From Eledone cirrhosa (Eukaryota; Mollusca; Cephalopoda; Octopoda; Eledonidae), in contig OZ024746.1 in NCBI GenBank assembly GCA_964016885.1, positions 100,796,089-100,860,088 on the forward strand: a DNA stretch of 64,000 nt, in the 5' to 3' direction. Below the pieces are notes generated by a model. The model did no database searches and was not told the origin of the DNA. It saw only the letters and a program-made list of their open reading frames with translations. Shown one piece after another: positions 18,134 through 37,760 of this stretch (positions within the stretch are counted from its first letter, which is position 1; the number at the start of each line of letters is the position of its first letter). The position numbers were made by a program, and so were the translations under genes.

Positions 18134-21100
18134 TCACACACGTATACTTAACATACAGTCACACACGTATATACTTAACATACAGTCACACACACGTATA
18201 CTTAACATACAGTCACACACATATATACTTAACATACAGTCACACACACATATACTTAACATACAGTCACACACATATATACTTAACATACAGTCACACA
18301 CACATATACTTAACATACATTCACACACATATATACTTAACATACAGTCACACACACATATACCTAACATACAGTCACACACATATATTCTTAACATACA
18401 GTCACACACACATATACTTAACATACATTCACACACATATATACTTAACATACATTCACACACACATATACTTAACATACAGTCACACACACATATACTT
18501 AACATACAGTCACACACACATATACTTAACATACAGTCACACACACATATACTTAACATACAGTCACACACACATATACTTAACATACATTCACACACAC
18601 ATATACTTAACATACATTCACACACACATATACTTAACATACAGTCACACACACATATACTTCACATACAGTCACACACACATATACTTAACATACAGTC
18701 ACACACACATATACTTAACATACAGTCACACACACATATACTTAACATACAGTCACACATATACTTAACATACAGTCACACACACATATACTTAACATAC
18801 AGTCACACACACATATACTTAACATACATTCACACACACATATACTTAACATACAGTCACAGACACCTATACTTAACATACAGTCACACACATATATACT
18901 TAACATACAGTCACACACACATATACTTAACATACAGTCACACACACATATACTTAACATACAGTCACACACACATATACTTAACATACACTCACACACA
19001 CATATACTTAACATACAGTCACACACACATATACTTAACATACAGTCACACACATATATACTTAACATACATTCACACACATATTTACTTAACATACATT
19101 CACACACACATATACTTAACATGCAGTCACACACACATATACTTAACATACATTCACACACACATATACTTAACATACAGTCACACACGTATACTTAACA
19201 TACAGTCACACACGTATATACTTAACATACAGTCACACACACATATACTTAACATACAGTCACACACATATATACTTAACATACAGTCACACACACATAT
19301 ACTTAACATACAGTCACACACATATATACTTAACATACAATCACACACACATATTCTTAACATACAGTCACACACACATATACTTAACATACAGTCACAC
19401 ACATATATACTTAACATACAGTCACACACACATATAATTAACATACATTCACACACATATATACTTAACATACAGTCACACACACATATACTTAACATAC
19501 AGTCACACACACATATACTTCACATACAGTCACACACACATATACTTAACATACATTCACACACATATATACTTAACATACAGTCACACACACATATACT
19601 TAACATAGAGTCACACACATATATACTTAACATACAGTCACACACACATATACTTAACATACATTCACACACACATATACTTAACATACAGTCACACACG
19701 TATACTTAACATACAGTCACACACGTATATACTTAACATACAGTCACACACACGTATACTTAACATACAGTCACACACATATATACTTAACATACAGTCA
19801 CACACACATATACTTAACATACAGTCACACACATATATACTTAACATACAGTCACACACACATATACTTAACATACATTCACACACATATATACTTAACA
19901 TACAGTCACACACACATATACCTAACATACAGTCACACACATATATTCTTAACATACAGTCACACACACATATACTTAACATACATTCACACACATATAT
20001 ACTTAACATACATTCACACACACATATACTTAACATACAGTCACACACATATATACTTAACATACAGTCACACACACATATACTTAACATACATTCACAC
20101 ACATATATACTTAACATACAGTCACACACACATATACCTAACATACAGTCACACACACATATACTTAACATACAGTCACACACACATATACTTAACATAC
20201 ATTCACACACATATATACTTAACATACATTCACACACACATATACTTAACATACAGTCACACACACATATACTTAACATACATTCACACACACATATACT
20301 TAACATACATTCACACACACATATACTTAACATACAGTCACACACACATATACTTCACATACAGTCACACACACATATACTTAACATACAGTCACACACA
20401 CATATACTTAACATACAGTCACACACACATATACTTAACATACAGTCACACATATACTTAACATACAGTCACACACACATATACTTAACATACAGTCACA
20501 CACACATATACTTAACATACATTCACACACACATATACTTAACATACAGTCACAGACACCTATACTTAACATACAGTCACACACATATATACTTAACATA
20601 CAGTCACACACACATATACTTAACATACAGTCACACACACATATACTTAACATACAGTCACACACACATATACTTAACATACACTCACACACACATATAC
20701 TTAACATACAGTCACACACACATATACTTAACATACAGTCACACACATATATACTTAACATACATTCACACACATATTTACTTAACATACATTCACACAC
20801 ACATATACTTAACATGCAGTCACACACACATATACTTAACATACATTCACACACACATATACTTAACATACAGTCACACACGTATACTTAACATACAGTC
20901 ACACACGTATATACTTAACATACAGTCACACACACGTATACTTAACATACAGTCACACACATATATACTTAACATACAGTCACACACACATATACTTAAC
21001 ATACAGTCACACACATATATACTTAACATACAGTCACACACACATATACTTAACATACAGTCACACACATATATTCTTAACATACAGTCACACACACATA

Positions 21101-22580
21101 TACTTAACATACATTCACACACATATATACTTAACATACATTCACACACACATATACTTAACATACATTCACACACATATATACTTAACATACAGTCACA
21201 CACACATATACTTAACATACAGTCACACACATATATTCTTAACATACAGTCACACACACATATACTTAACATACATTCACACACATATATACTTAACATA
21301 CATTCACACACACATATACTTAACATACAGTCACACACACATATACTTAACATACAGTCACACACACATATACTTAACATACATTCACACACACATATAC
21401 TTAACATACAGTCACACACACATATACTTAACATGCAGTCACACATATCTATACTTAACATACAGTCACACACATATATACTTAACATACAGTCACACAC
21501 ATATATACTTAACATGCAGTCACACATATCTATACTTAACATACAGTCACACACATATATACTTAACATACAGTCACACACATATATACTTAACATGCAG
21601 TCACACATATCTATACTTAACATACAGTCACACACATATATACTTAACATACAGTCACACACACATATACTTAACATACATTCACACACATATATACTTA
21701 ACATACAGTCACACACCCATATACTTAACATACATTCACACACATATATACTTAACATACATTCACACACACATATACTTAACATACATTCACACACACA
21801 TATACTTAACATACAGTCACACACACATACACTTAACATACAGTCACACACACATATACTTAACATACAGTCACACACACATATACTTAACATACAGTCA
21901 CACACACATATACTTAACATACTTTCACACACACATATACTTAACATACAGTCCCAGACACCTATACTTAACATACATTCACACACACATATACTTAACA
22001 TACATTCACACACACATATACTTAACATACAGTCACACACACATACACTTAACATACAGTCACACACACATACACTTAACATACAGTCACACACACATAT
22101 ACTTAACATACAGTCACACACACATATACTTAACATACAGTCACACACACATATACTTAACATACACTCACACACACATATACTTAACATACAGTCACAC
22201 ACACATATACTTAACATACAGTCACACACATATATACTTAACATACATTCACACACATATTTACTTAACATACATTCACACACACATATACTTAACATAC
22301 AGTCACACATATACTTAACATACATTCACACACACATATACTTAACATACAGTCACACACATATATACTTCACATACATTCACACACACATATACTTAAC
22401 ATACAGTCACACACACATATACTTAACATACAGTCACACACACATATACTTAACATACAGTCACACACATATATACTTAACATACAGTCACACACACATA
22501 TAATTAACATACATTCACACACATATATACTTAACATACAGTCACACACACATATACTTAACATACAGTCACACACACAT
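18134..22580. repeat. Higher-order block B, copy 3 (rearranged)
   Basis: Third copy of block B, at +11001 relative to 7133. The section 18134-19510 matches copy 1 closely. A 27-bp monomer is missing near 19520-19690, and about 200 bp of extra monomers are inserted around 20040-20170. The match then resumes to about 22325, including the CATGCAG cluster at 21430-21610. It is separated from copy 2 by about 1.5 kb of differently ordered monomers (16641-18133). Confidence 0.85.
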
Positions 22581-23820
22581 ATACTTCACATACAGTCACA
22601 CACACATATACTTAACATACAGTCACACACACATATACTTAACATACATTCACACACACATATACTTAACATACAGTCACAGACACCTATACTTAACATA
22701 CAGTCACACACATATATACTTAACATACAGTCACTCACACATATACTTAACATACAGTCACACACACATATACTTAACATACAGTCACACACACATATAC
22801 TTAACATACACTCACACACACATATACTTAACATACAGTCACACACACATATACTTAACATACAGTCACACACATATATACTTAACATACATTCACACAC
22901 ATATTTACTTAACAGACATTCACACACACATATACTTAACATACAGTCACACACATATATACTTAACATACAGTCACACACACATATACTTAACATACAG
23001 TCACACACACATATACTTAACATACATTCACACACACATATACTTAACATACAGTCACAGACACATATACTTAACATACATTCACACACACATATACTTA
23101 ACATACAGTCACACACACGTATACTTAACATACAGTCACACACACGTATACTTAACATACAGTCACACACACGTATACTTAACATACAGTCACACACACA
23201 TATACTTAACATACAGTCACAGACACCTATACTTAACATACAGTCACACACATATATACTTAACATACAGTCACACACACACATATACTTAACATACATT
23301 CACACACACGTATACTTAACATACAGTCACACACACGTATACTTAACATACAGTCACACACATATATACTTAACATACAGTCACACACACATATACTTAA
23401 CATACAGTCACACACATATATACTTAACATACAATCACACACACATATACTTAACATACAGTCACACACACATATACTTAACATACAGTCACACACATAT
23501 ATACTTAACATACAGTCACACACACATATAATTAACATACATTCACACACATATATACTTAACATACAGTCACACACACATATACTTAACATACAGTCAC
23601 ACACACATATACTTCACATACAGTCACACACACATATACTTAACATACAGTCACACACACATATACTTAACATACATTCACACACATATATACTTAACAT
23701 ACAGTCACACACACATATACTTAACATACAGTCACACACATATATACTTAACATACAGTCACACACACATATACTTAACAATCATTCACACACACATATA
23801 CTTAACATACAGTCACACAC

Positions 23821-26800
23821 GTATACTTAACACACAGTCACACACGTATATACTTAACATAGTCACACACATGTATACTTAACATACAGTCACACACATA
23901 TATACTTAACATACAGTCACACACACATATACTTAACATACAGTCACACACATATATACTTAACATACAGTCACACACACATATACTTAACATACATTCA
24001 CACACATATATACTTAACATACAGTCACACACACATATACTTAACATACAGTCACACACATATATTCTTAATATACAGTCACACACACATATACTTAACA
24101 TACATTCACACACATATATACTTAACATACATTCACACACACATATACTTAACATACAGTCACACACACATATACTTAACATACAGTCACACACACATAT
24201 ACTTAACATACATTCACACACACATATACTTAACATACAGTCACACACACATATACTTAACATGCAGTCACACATATCTATACTTAACATACAGTCACAC
24301 ACATATATACTTAACATACAGTCACACACACATATACTTAACATACAGTCACACACACATATACTTAACATACAGTCACACACACATATACTTAACATAC
24401 AGTCACACACACATATACTTAACATACAGTCACACACACATATACTTAACATACATTCACACACACATATACTTAACATACAGTCGCAGACACCTATACT
24501 TAACATACAGTCACACACATATATACTTAACATACAGTCACTCACACATATACTTAACATACAGTCACACACACATATACTTAACATACAGTCACACACA
24601 CATATACTTAACATACACTCACACACACATATACTTAACATACAGTCACACACACATATACTTAACATACAGTCACACACATATATACTTAACATACATT
24701 CACACACATATTTACTTAACATACATTCACACACACATATACTTAACATACAGTCACACACATATATACTTAACATACAGTCACAGACACCTATACTTAA
24801 CATACAGTCACACACACATATACTTAACATACAGTCACACACACATATACTTAACATACATTCACACACACATATACTTAACATACAGTCACAGACACAT
24901 ATACTTAACATACATTCACACACACATATACTTAACATACAGTCACACACACGTATACTTAACATACAGTCACACACACGTATACTTAACATACAGTCAC
25001 ACACACGTATACTTAACATACAGTCACACACACATATACTTAACATACAGTCACAGACACCTATACTTAACATACAGTCACACACATATATACTTAACAT
25101 ACAGTCACACACACACATATACTTAACATACAGTCACACACACGTATACTTAACATACAGTCACACACACGTATACTTAACATACAGTCACACACATATA
25201 TACTTAACATACAGTCACACACACATATACTTAACATACAGTCACACACACATATACTTAACATACAGTCACACACACATATACTTAACATACAGTCCCA
25301 CACACATATACTTAACATACAGTCACACACGCATGTACTTAACATACAGTCACACACACATATACTTAACATACATTCACACACACATATACTTAACATA
25401 CAGTCACACACACATATACTTAACATACAGTCACACACACATATACTTAACATACAGTCACACACACATATACTTAACATACATTCACACACACATATAC
25501 TTAACATACAGTCACAGACACATATACTTAACATACATTCACACACACATATACTTAACATACAGTCACACACACGTATACTTAACATACAGTCACACAC
25601 ACGTATACTTAACATACAGTCACACACATATATACTTAACATACAGTCACACACACATATACTTAACATACATTCACACACATATATACTTAACATACAG
25701 TCACACACACATATACTTAACATACATTCACACACACATATACTTAACATACAGTCACACACGTATACTTAACATACAGTCACACACATATATACTTAAC
25801 ATACAGTCACACACACGTATACTTAACATACAGTCACACACATATATACTTAACATACAGTCACACACACATATACTTAACATACAGTCACATACATATA
25901 TACTTAACATACAGTCACACACACATATACTTAACATACATTCACACACATATATACTTAACATACAGTCACACACACATATATACTTAACATACAGTCA
26001 CACACATATATACTTAACATACAGTCACACACACATATACTTAACATACATTCACACACATATATACTTAACATACATTCACACACACATATACTTAACA
26101 TACAGTCACACACACATATACTTAACATACAGTCACACACACATATACTTAACATACATTCACACACACATATACTTAACATACAGTCACACACACATAT
26201 ACTTAACATGCAGTCACACATATCTATACTTAACATACAGTCACACACATATATACTTAACATACAGTCACACACATATATACTTAACATACAGTCACAC
26301 ACACATATAATTAACATACATTCACACACATATATACTTAACATACAGTCACACACACATATACTTAACATACAGTCACACACACACATATACTTCACAT
26401 ACAGTCACACACACATATACTTAACATACAGTCACACACACATATACTTAACATACATTCACACACATATATACTTAACATACAGTCACACACACATATA
26501 CTTAACATACAGTCACACACATATATACTTAACATACAGTCACACACACATATACTTAACAATCATTCACACACACATATACTTAACATACAGTCACACA
26601 CGTATACTTAACACACAGTCACACACGTATATACTTAACATAGTCACACACACGTATACTTAACATACAGTCACACACATATATACTTAACATACAGTCA
26701 CACACACATATACTTAACATACATTCACACACATATATACTTCACATACAGTCACACACACATATACTTAACATACAGTCACACACACATATACTTAACA

Positions 26801-26948
26801 TACATTCACACACATATATACTTAACATACAGTCACACACACATATACTTAACATACAGTCACACACATATATACTTAACATACAGTCACACACACATAT
26901 ACTTAACAATCATTCACACACACATATACTTAACATACAGTCACACAC
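23821..26948. repeat. Higher-order block C, copy 1 (3128-bp unit)
   Basis: The block starts with a distinctive pair of short units (TTAACACACAGTC, then a TTAACATAGTCAC unit lacking CA) at about 23828-23870. The same pair recurs at about 26956-26995, an offset of 3128 bp, and once more at about 26610-26650. The following 1 kb or more matches monomer for monomer, including the CACTCACACATATAC unit at 24540 / 27668 and the CATATTTAC unit at 24712 / 27840. Confidence 0.88.
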
Positions 26949-29820
26949 GTATACTTAACACACAGTCACACACGTATATACTTAACATAGTCACACACAC
27001 GTATACTTAACATACAGTCACACACATATATACTTAACATACAGTCACACACACATATACTTAACATACAGTCACACACATATATACTTAACATACAGTC
27101 ACACACACATATACTTAACATACATTCACACACATATATACTTAACATACAGTCACACACACATATACTTAACATACAGTCACACACATATATTCTTAAC
27201 ATACAGTCACACACACATATACTTAACATACATTCACACACATATATACTTAACATACATTCACACACACATATACTTAACATACAGTCACACACACATA
27301 TACTTAACATACAGTCACACACACATATACTTAACATACATTCACACACACATATACTTAACATACAGTCACACACACATATACTTAACATGCAGTCACA
27401 CATATCTATACTTAACATACAGTCACACACATATATACTTAACATACAGTCACACACACATATACTTAACATACAGTCACACACACATATACTTAACATA
27501 CAGTCACACACACATATACTTAACATACAGTCACACACACATATACTTAACATACAGTCACACACACATATACTTAACATACATTCACACACACATATAC
27601 TTAACATACAGTCACAGACACCTATACTTAACATACAGTCACACACATATATACTTAACATACAGTCACTCACACATATACTTAACATACAGTCACACAC
27701 ACATATACTTAACATACAGTCACACACACATATACTTAACATACACTCACACACACATATACTTAACATACAGTCACACACACATATACTTAACATACAG
27801 TCACACACATATATACTTAACATACATTCACACACATATTTACTTAACATACATTCACACACACATATACTTAACATACAGTCACACACATATATACTTA
27901 ACATACAGTCACACACACATATACTTAACATACATTCACACACACATATACTTAACATACAGTCACACACACATATACTTAACATACACTCACACACACA
28001 TATACTTAACATACAGTCACACACACATATACTTAACATACAGTCACAGACACCTATACTTAACATACAGTCACACACATATATACTTAACATACAGTCA
28101 CACACACACATATACTTAACATACAGTCACACACACGTATACTTAACATACAGTCACACACACGTATACTTAACATACAGTCACACACATATATACTTAA
28201 CATACAGTCACACACACATATACTTAACATACAGTCACACACACATATACTTAACATACAGTCACACACACATATACTTAACATACAGTCCCACACACAT
28301 ATACTTAACATACAGTCACACACGCATGTACTTAACATACAGTCACACACACATATACTTAACATACATTCACACACACATATACTTAACATACAGTCAC
28401 ACACACATATACTTAACATACAGTCACACACACATATACTTAACATACAGTCACACACACATATACTTAACATACATTCACACACACATATACTTAACAC
28501 ACAGTCACAGACACATATACTTAACATACATTCACACACACATATACTTAACATACAGTCACACACACGTATACTTAACATACAGTCACACACACGTATA
28601 CTTAACATACAGTCACACACATATATACTTAACATACAGTCACACACACATATACTTAACATACATTCACACACATATATACTTAACATACAGTCACACA
28701 CACATATACTTAACATACATTCACACACATATATACTTAACATACAGTCACACACACATATACTTAACATACATTCACACACACATATACTTAACATACA
28801 GTCACACACGTATACTTAACATACAGTCACACACATATATACTTAACATACAGTCACACACATGTATACTTAACATACAGTCACACACATGTATACTTAA
28901 CATACAGTCACACACATATATACTTAACATACAGTCACACACACATATACTTAACATACAGTCACATACATATATACTTAACATACAGTCACACACACAT
29001 ATACTTAACATACATTCACACACATATATACTTAACATACAGTCACACACACATATAGTTAACATACAGTCACACACATATATACTTAACATACAGTCAC
29101 ACACACATATACTTAACATACATTCACACACATATATACTTAACATACATTCACACACACATATACTTAACATACAGTCACACACACATATACTTAACAT
29201 ACAGTCACACACACATATACTTAACATACATTCACACACACATATACTTAACATACAGTCACACACACATATACTTAACATGCAGTCACACATATCTATA
29301 CTTAACATACAGTCACACACATATATACTTAACATACAGTCACACACATATATACTTAACATACAGTCACACACCCATATACTTAACATACATTCACACA
29401 CATATATACTTAACATACATTCACACACACATATACTTAACATACAGTCACACACACATATACTTAACATACATTCACACACACATATACTTAACATACA
29501 GTCACACACACATATACTTCACATACAGTCACACACACATATACTTAACATACAGTCACACACACATATACTTAACATACAGTCACACACACATATACTT
29601 AACATACAGTCACACACACATATACTTAACATACAGTCACACACACACATATACTTAACATACAGTCACACACATATATACTTAACATACAGTCACACAC
29701 ACATATACTTAACATACAGTCACACACACATATACTTCACATACAGTCACACACACATATACTTAACATACATTCACACACATATACTTAACATACAGTC
29801 ACACACATATACTTAACATA
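26949..29820. repeat. Higher-order block C, copy 2
   Basis: Second copy of 23821-26948. It shares the entry landmarks and the CATGCAG/ATATCTATAC unit at 27391 (copy 1 at 24263). The copies differ by a block of monomers around 27900-28050, where copy 1 has ACGTATAC and CAGACAC units and copy 2 has plain ones. It ends near 29820, beyond which the variant composition of the array changes. Confidence 0.85.
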
Positions 29821-32800
29821 CAGTCACACACATATATACTTAACATACAGTCGCACACACATATACTTAACATACAGTCACACACATATATACTTAACAT
29901 ACAGTCACACACACATATACTTCACATACAGTCACACACACATATACTTAACATACATTCACACACACATATACTTAACATACATTCACACACACATATA
30001 CTTAACATACAGTCACACACTCATATACTTCACATACTGTCACACACACATATACTTAACATATATTCACACACACACATATACTTAACATATATTCACA
30101 CACACATATACTTAACATACAGTTACACACATATATACTTATCATACAGTCACACGCACATATACTTAACATACAGTCACACACACATATACTTAACATA
30201 CATTCACACACACATATACTTAACATACAGTCACACACATATATACTTAACATACAGTCACAAACACATATACTTAACTTACAGTCACACACACATATAC
30301 TTAACATACAGTCACACACTCATATACTTCACATACAGGCACACACACATATACTTAACATACAGTCACACACACATATACTTAACATACATTCACACAC
30401 ACACATATACTTAACATACAGTCACACACATATATACTTAACATACAGTCACACACACATATACTTAACATACAGTCACACACATATACTTAACATACAG
30501 TCACACACACATATACTTAACATACAGTCACACACACATATACTTAACATATATTCACACACACATATACTTAACATATATTCACACACACATATACTTA
30601 ACATACAGTTACACACATATATACTTAACATACAGTCGCACACACATATACTTAACATATATTCACACACACATATACTTAACATACAGTTACACACACA
30701 TATACTTAACATACAGTCACACACACATATACTTAACATACAGTCACACACACATATACTTCACATACAGTCACACACATATATACTTAACATACATTCA
30801 CACACACATATACTTAACATACAGTCACACATATATATACTTAACCTACAGTCACACACACATATACTTAACATACAGTCACACACTCATATACTTAACA
30901 TACAGTCACACACACATATACTTAACATACATTCACACACACATATACTTAACATACAGTCACACACATATACTTAACATACAGTCACACATACATATAC
31001 TTAACATACAGTCACACACACATATACTTAACATACAGTCACACACACACATATACTTCACATACAGTCACACACACATATACTTAACATACAGTCACAC
31101 ACTTATATACTTAACATACATTCACACACACATATACTTAACATACAGTCACACATATATATACTTAACATACAGTCACAGACACATATACTTAACATAC
31201 AGTCACACACTCATATACTTAACATACAGTCACACACACATATACTTAACATACATTCACACACACATATACTTAACATACTGTCTCACACATATACTTA
31301 ACATACAGTCACACACACATATACTTAACATACAGTCACACACACATATACTTAACATACAGTCACACACACATATACTTAACATACAGTCACACACACA
31401 CATATACTTCACATACAGTCACACACACATATACTTAACATACAGTCACACATATATATACTTAACATACAGTCACACACACATATACTTAACATACAGT
31501 TACACACTCATATACTTAACATACAGTCACACATATATATACTTAACATACAGTCACACACACATATACTTCACATACTGTCACACACACATATACTTCA
31601 CATACAGTCACACACATATATACTTAACATACAGTCACACACATATATACTTAACATACAGTCACACACACATATACTTAACATACAGTCACACACTCAT
31701 ATACTTAACATACAGTCACACACACATATACTTAGCATACATTCACACACATATACTTAACATACAGTCACACACACATATACTTAACATACAGTCACAC
31801 ACACATATACTTAACATATAGTCACACACTCATATACTTCACATAGTCACACACATATACTTAACATACAGTCACACACATATACTTAACATACAGTCAC
31901 ACACACATATACTTAACATACATTCACACAGATATACTTAACATACAGTCACACACACATATACTTCACATACAGTCACACACACATATACTTAACATAC
32001 AGTCACACACACATATACTTCACATACAGTCACACACAGACATATACTTCACATACAGTCACACACACATATACTTAACATACAGTCACACACATATATA
32101 CTTAACATACAGTCACACACACATATACTTCACATACATTCACACACACATATACTTAACATACAGTCACACACTCATATACTTCACATACAGTCACACA
32201 CACATATACTTAACATACAGTCACACACACATATACTTAACATACATTCACACACACATATACTTAACATACAGTCACACACACCTATACTTAACATACA
32301 GTCACACACACATATACTTAACATACAGTCACACACACATATACTTAACATACAGTCACACACATATATACTTAACATACAGTCACACACATATATACTT
32401 AACATACATTCACACACACACATATACTTAACATACAGTCACACACATATATACTTAACATACAGTCACACACACATATACTTAACATACAGTCACACAC
32501 ACATATACTTAACATACAGTCACACACACATATACTTAACATACAGTCACACACACATATACTTAACATATATTCACACACACACATATACTTAACATAT
32601 ATTCACACACACATATACTTAACATACAGTTACACACATATATACTTAACATACAGTCGCACACACATATACTTAACATATATTCACACACACATATACT
32701 TAACATACAGTTACACACATATATACTTAACATACAGTCACACACACATATACTTAACATACATTCACACACACATATACTTAACATACATTCACACACA

Positions 32801-35463
32801 CATATACTTAACATACATTCACACACACATATACTTAACATACAGTCACACACTCATATACTTCACATACAGTCACACACACATATACTTAACATACAGT
32901 CACACACACATATACTTAACATACATTCACACACATATACTTAACATACAGTCACACACACATATACTTAACATAGAGTCACACACATATATACTTAACA
33001 TACAGTCGCACACACATATACTTAACATACAGTCACACACATATATACTTAACATACAGTCACACACTCATATACTTAACATACATTCACACACACATAT
33101 ACTTAACATACATTCACACACACACATACTTAACATACATTCAGACACACATATACTTAACATACAGTCACACACATATATACTTAACATACAGTCACAC
33201 ACACATATACTTAACATACAGTCACACACACATATACTTAACATACAGTCACACACTCATATACTTCACATACAGTCACACACACATATACTTAACATAC
33301 AGTCACACACACATATACTTAACATACATTCACACACATATACTTAACATACAGTCACACACATATACTTAACATACAGTCACACACATATATACTTAAC
33401 ATACAGTCGCACACACATATACTTAACATACAGTCACACACATATATACTTAACATACAGTCACACACACATATACTTCACATACAGTCACACACACATA
33501 TACTTAACATACAGTCACACACTCATATACTTAACATACATTCACACACACATATACTTAACATACATTCACACACACATATACTTAACATACATTCACA
33601 CACACATATACTTACCATACAGTCACACACTCATATACTTCACATACAGTCACACACACATATACTTAACATACAGTCACACACACATATACTTAACATA
33701 CATTCACACACATATACTTAACATACAGTCACACACATATACTTAACATACAGTCACACACATATATACTTAACATACAGTCGCACACACATATACTTAA
33801 CATACAGTCACACACATATATACTTAACATACAGTCACACACATATATACTTAACATACAGTCACACACACATATACTTAACATACAGTCACACACACAT
33901 ATACTTATCATACAGTCACACACACATATACTTAACATACAGTCACACACACATATACTTAACATATATTCACACACACATATACTTAACATATATTCAC
34001 ACACACATATACTTAACATACAGTTACACACATATATACTTAACATACAGTCGCACACACATATACTTAACATATATTCACACACACATATACTTAACAT
34101 ACAGTTACACACATATATACTTAACATACAGTCGCACACACATATACTTAACATATATTCACACACACATATACTTAACATACAGTTACACTCATATATA
34201 CTTAACATACAGTCACACACACATATACTTAACATACAGTCACACACACATATACTTCACATACAGTCACACACATATATACTTAACATACAGTCACACA
34301 CTCATATACTTAACATACAGTCACACACACATATACTTAACATACAGTCACACACATATATACTTAACATACAGTCACACACACATATACTTCACATACA
34401 GTCACACACACATATACTTAACATACAGTCACACACACATATACTTCACATACAGTCACACACATATATACTTAACATACAGTCACACACACATATACTT
34501 AACATACAGTCACACACACATATACTTAACATACAGTCACACACATATATACTTAACATACAGTCACACACACATATACTTCACATACAGTCACACACAC
34601 ATATCCTTAACATACAGTCACACACACATATACTTAACATACAGTCACACACACATATACTTCACACACAGTCACACACACACATATACTTCACATACAG
34701 TCACACACACATATACTTAACATACAGTCACACACATATTTACTTAACATACAGTCACACACACATATACTTCACATACATTCACACACACATATACTTA
34801 ACATACAGTCACACACTCATATACTTCACATACAGTCACACACACATATACTTAACATACAGTCACACACACATATACTTAACATACATTCACACACATA
34901 TACTTAACATACAGTCACACACATATACTTAACATACAGTCACACACATATATACTTAACATACAGTCGCACACACATATACTTAACATACAGTCACACA
35001 CATATATACTTAACATACAGTCACACACATATATACTTAACATACATTCACACACACACATATACTTAACATACAGTCACACACATATATACTTAACATA
35101 CTGTCACACACACATATACTTAACATACAGTCACACACACATATACTTAACATACAGTCACACACACATATACTTCACATATATTCACACACACACATAT
35201 ACTTAACATATATTCACACACACATATACTTAACATACAGTTACACACATATATACTTAACATACAGTCGCACACACATATACTTAACATATATTCACAC
35301 ACACATATACTTAACATACAGTTACACACATATATACTTAACATACAGTCACACACACATATACTTAACATACAGTCACACACATATATACTTAACATAC
35401 AGTCACACACACATATACTTAACATACAGTCACACACACATATACTTAACATACAGTCACACA
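29821..35463. repeat. Array segment with TTCACATAC, CAGTTACAC and TATATTCAC variants
   Basis: Here the array changes character. Monomers with TATATTCACACAC, CAGTTACACAC, CAGTCGCAC and ACACTCATATACTTCACATAC are common, and the ACGTATAC form typical of the left part is absent as far as I can read. A four-to-five-monomer motif (TATATTCAC, TATATTCAC, CAGTTACAC, CAGTCGCAC) recurs near 30550, 32570, 33965 and 35170. Higher-order structure is looser than to the left. Confidence 0.8.
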
Positions 35464-37760
35464 CTCATATACTTCACATACAGTCACACACACATATACT
35501 TAACATACAGTCACACACACATATACTTAACATACATTCACACACATATACTTAACATACAGTCACACACATATACTTAACATACAGTCACACACATATA
35601 TACTTAACATACAGTCGCACACACATATACTTAACATACAGTCACACACATATATACTTAACATACAGTCACACACACATATACTTCACATACAGTCACA
35701 CACACATATACTTAACATACAGTCACACACTCATATACGTAACATACATTCACACACACATATACTTAACATACATTCACACACACATATACTTAACATA
35801 CATTCACACACACATACACTTAACATACAGTCACACACTCATATACTTCACATACAGTCTCACACACATATACTTAACATACAGTCAAACACACATATAC
35901 TTAATATACATTCACACACATATACTTAACATACAGTCACACACATGTACTTAACATACAGTCACACACATATATACTTAACATACAGTCGCACACACAT
36001 ATACTTAACATACAGTCACACACATATATACTTAACATACAGTCACACACTCATATACTTAACATACATTCACACACACATATACTTAACATACATTCAC
36101 ACACACATATACTTAACATACATTCACACACACATATACTTAACATACAGTCACACACATATATACTTAACATACAGTCACACACACATATACTTAACAT
36201 ACAGTCACACACTCATATACTTCACATACAGTCACACACACATATACTTAACATACAGTCACACACACATATACTTAACATACATTCACACACATATAGT
36301 TAACATACAGTCACACACATATACTTAACATACAGTCACACACATATATACTTAACATACAGTCGCACACACATATACTTAACATACAGTCACACACATA
36401 TATACTTAACATACAGTCACACACACATATACTTTACATACAGTCACACACACATATACTTAACATACAGTCACACACACATATACTTAACATACAGTCA
36501 CACACACATATACTTAACATACAGTCACACACACATATACTTAACATACAGTCACACACACATATACTTAACATACAGTCACATACACATATACTTAACA
36601 TACAGTCACACACAAATATACTTCACATACAGTCACACACACATATACTTAACATACAGTCACACACACATATACTTAACATACATTCACACACATATAC
36701 TTAACATACAGTCACACACATATACTTAACATACAGTCACACACATATATACTTAACATACAGTCGCACACACATATACTTAACATACAGTCACACACAT
36801 ATATACTTAACATACAGTCACACACACATATACTTCACATACAGTCACACACACATATACTTAACATACAGTCACACACTCATATACTTAACATACATTC
36901 ACACACACATATACTTAACATACATTCACACACACATATACTTAACATACATTCACACACACATACACTTAACATACAGTCACACACTCATATACTTCAC
37001 ATACAGTCACACACACATATACTTAACATACAGTCACACACACATATACTTAATATACATTCACACACATATACTTAACATACAGTCACACACATGTACT
37101 TAACATACAGTCACACACATATATTCTTAACATACAGTCGCACACACATATACTTAACATACAGTCACACACATATATACTTAACATACAGTCACACACT
37201 CATATACTTAACATACATTCACACACACATATACTTAACATACATTCACACACACATATACTTAACATACATTCACACACACATATACTTAACATACAGT
37301 CACACACATATATACTTAACATACAGTCACACACACATATACTTAACATACAGTCACACACACATATACTTAACATACAGTCACACACACATATACTTAA
37401 CATACATTCACACACATATAGTTAACATACAGTCACACACATATACTTAACATACAGTCACACACATATATACTTAACATACAGTCGCACACACATATAC
37501 TTAACATACAGTCACACACATATATACTTAACATACAGTCACACACACATATACTTTACATACAGTCACACACACATATACTTAACATACAGTCACACAC
37601 ACATATACTTAACATACAGTCACACACACATATACTTAACATACAGTCACACACACATATACTTAACATACAGTCACACACACATATACTTAACATACAG
37701 TCACATACACATATACTTAACATACAGTCACACACAAATATACTTAACATACAGTCACAC
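35464..37760. repeat. Higher-order block D, two copies (1149-bp offset)
   Basis: Positions 35464-36612 and 36613 onward repeat with an offset of 1149 bp. Landmarks are the unusual ACATGTACTTAAC units at 35945 and 37094, the TTAATATACATTC units at 35902 and 37051, and the TATAGTTAACATAC units near 36297 and 37419. The second copy has lost a few monomers by the last landmark. Confidence 0.82.
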
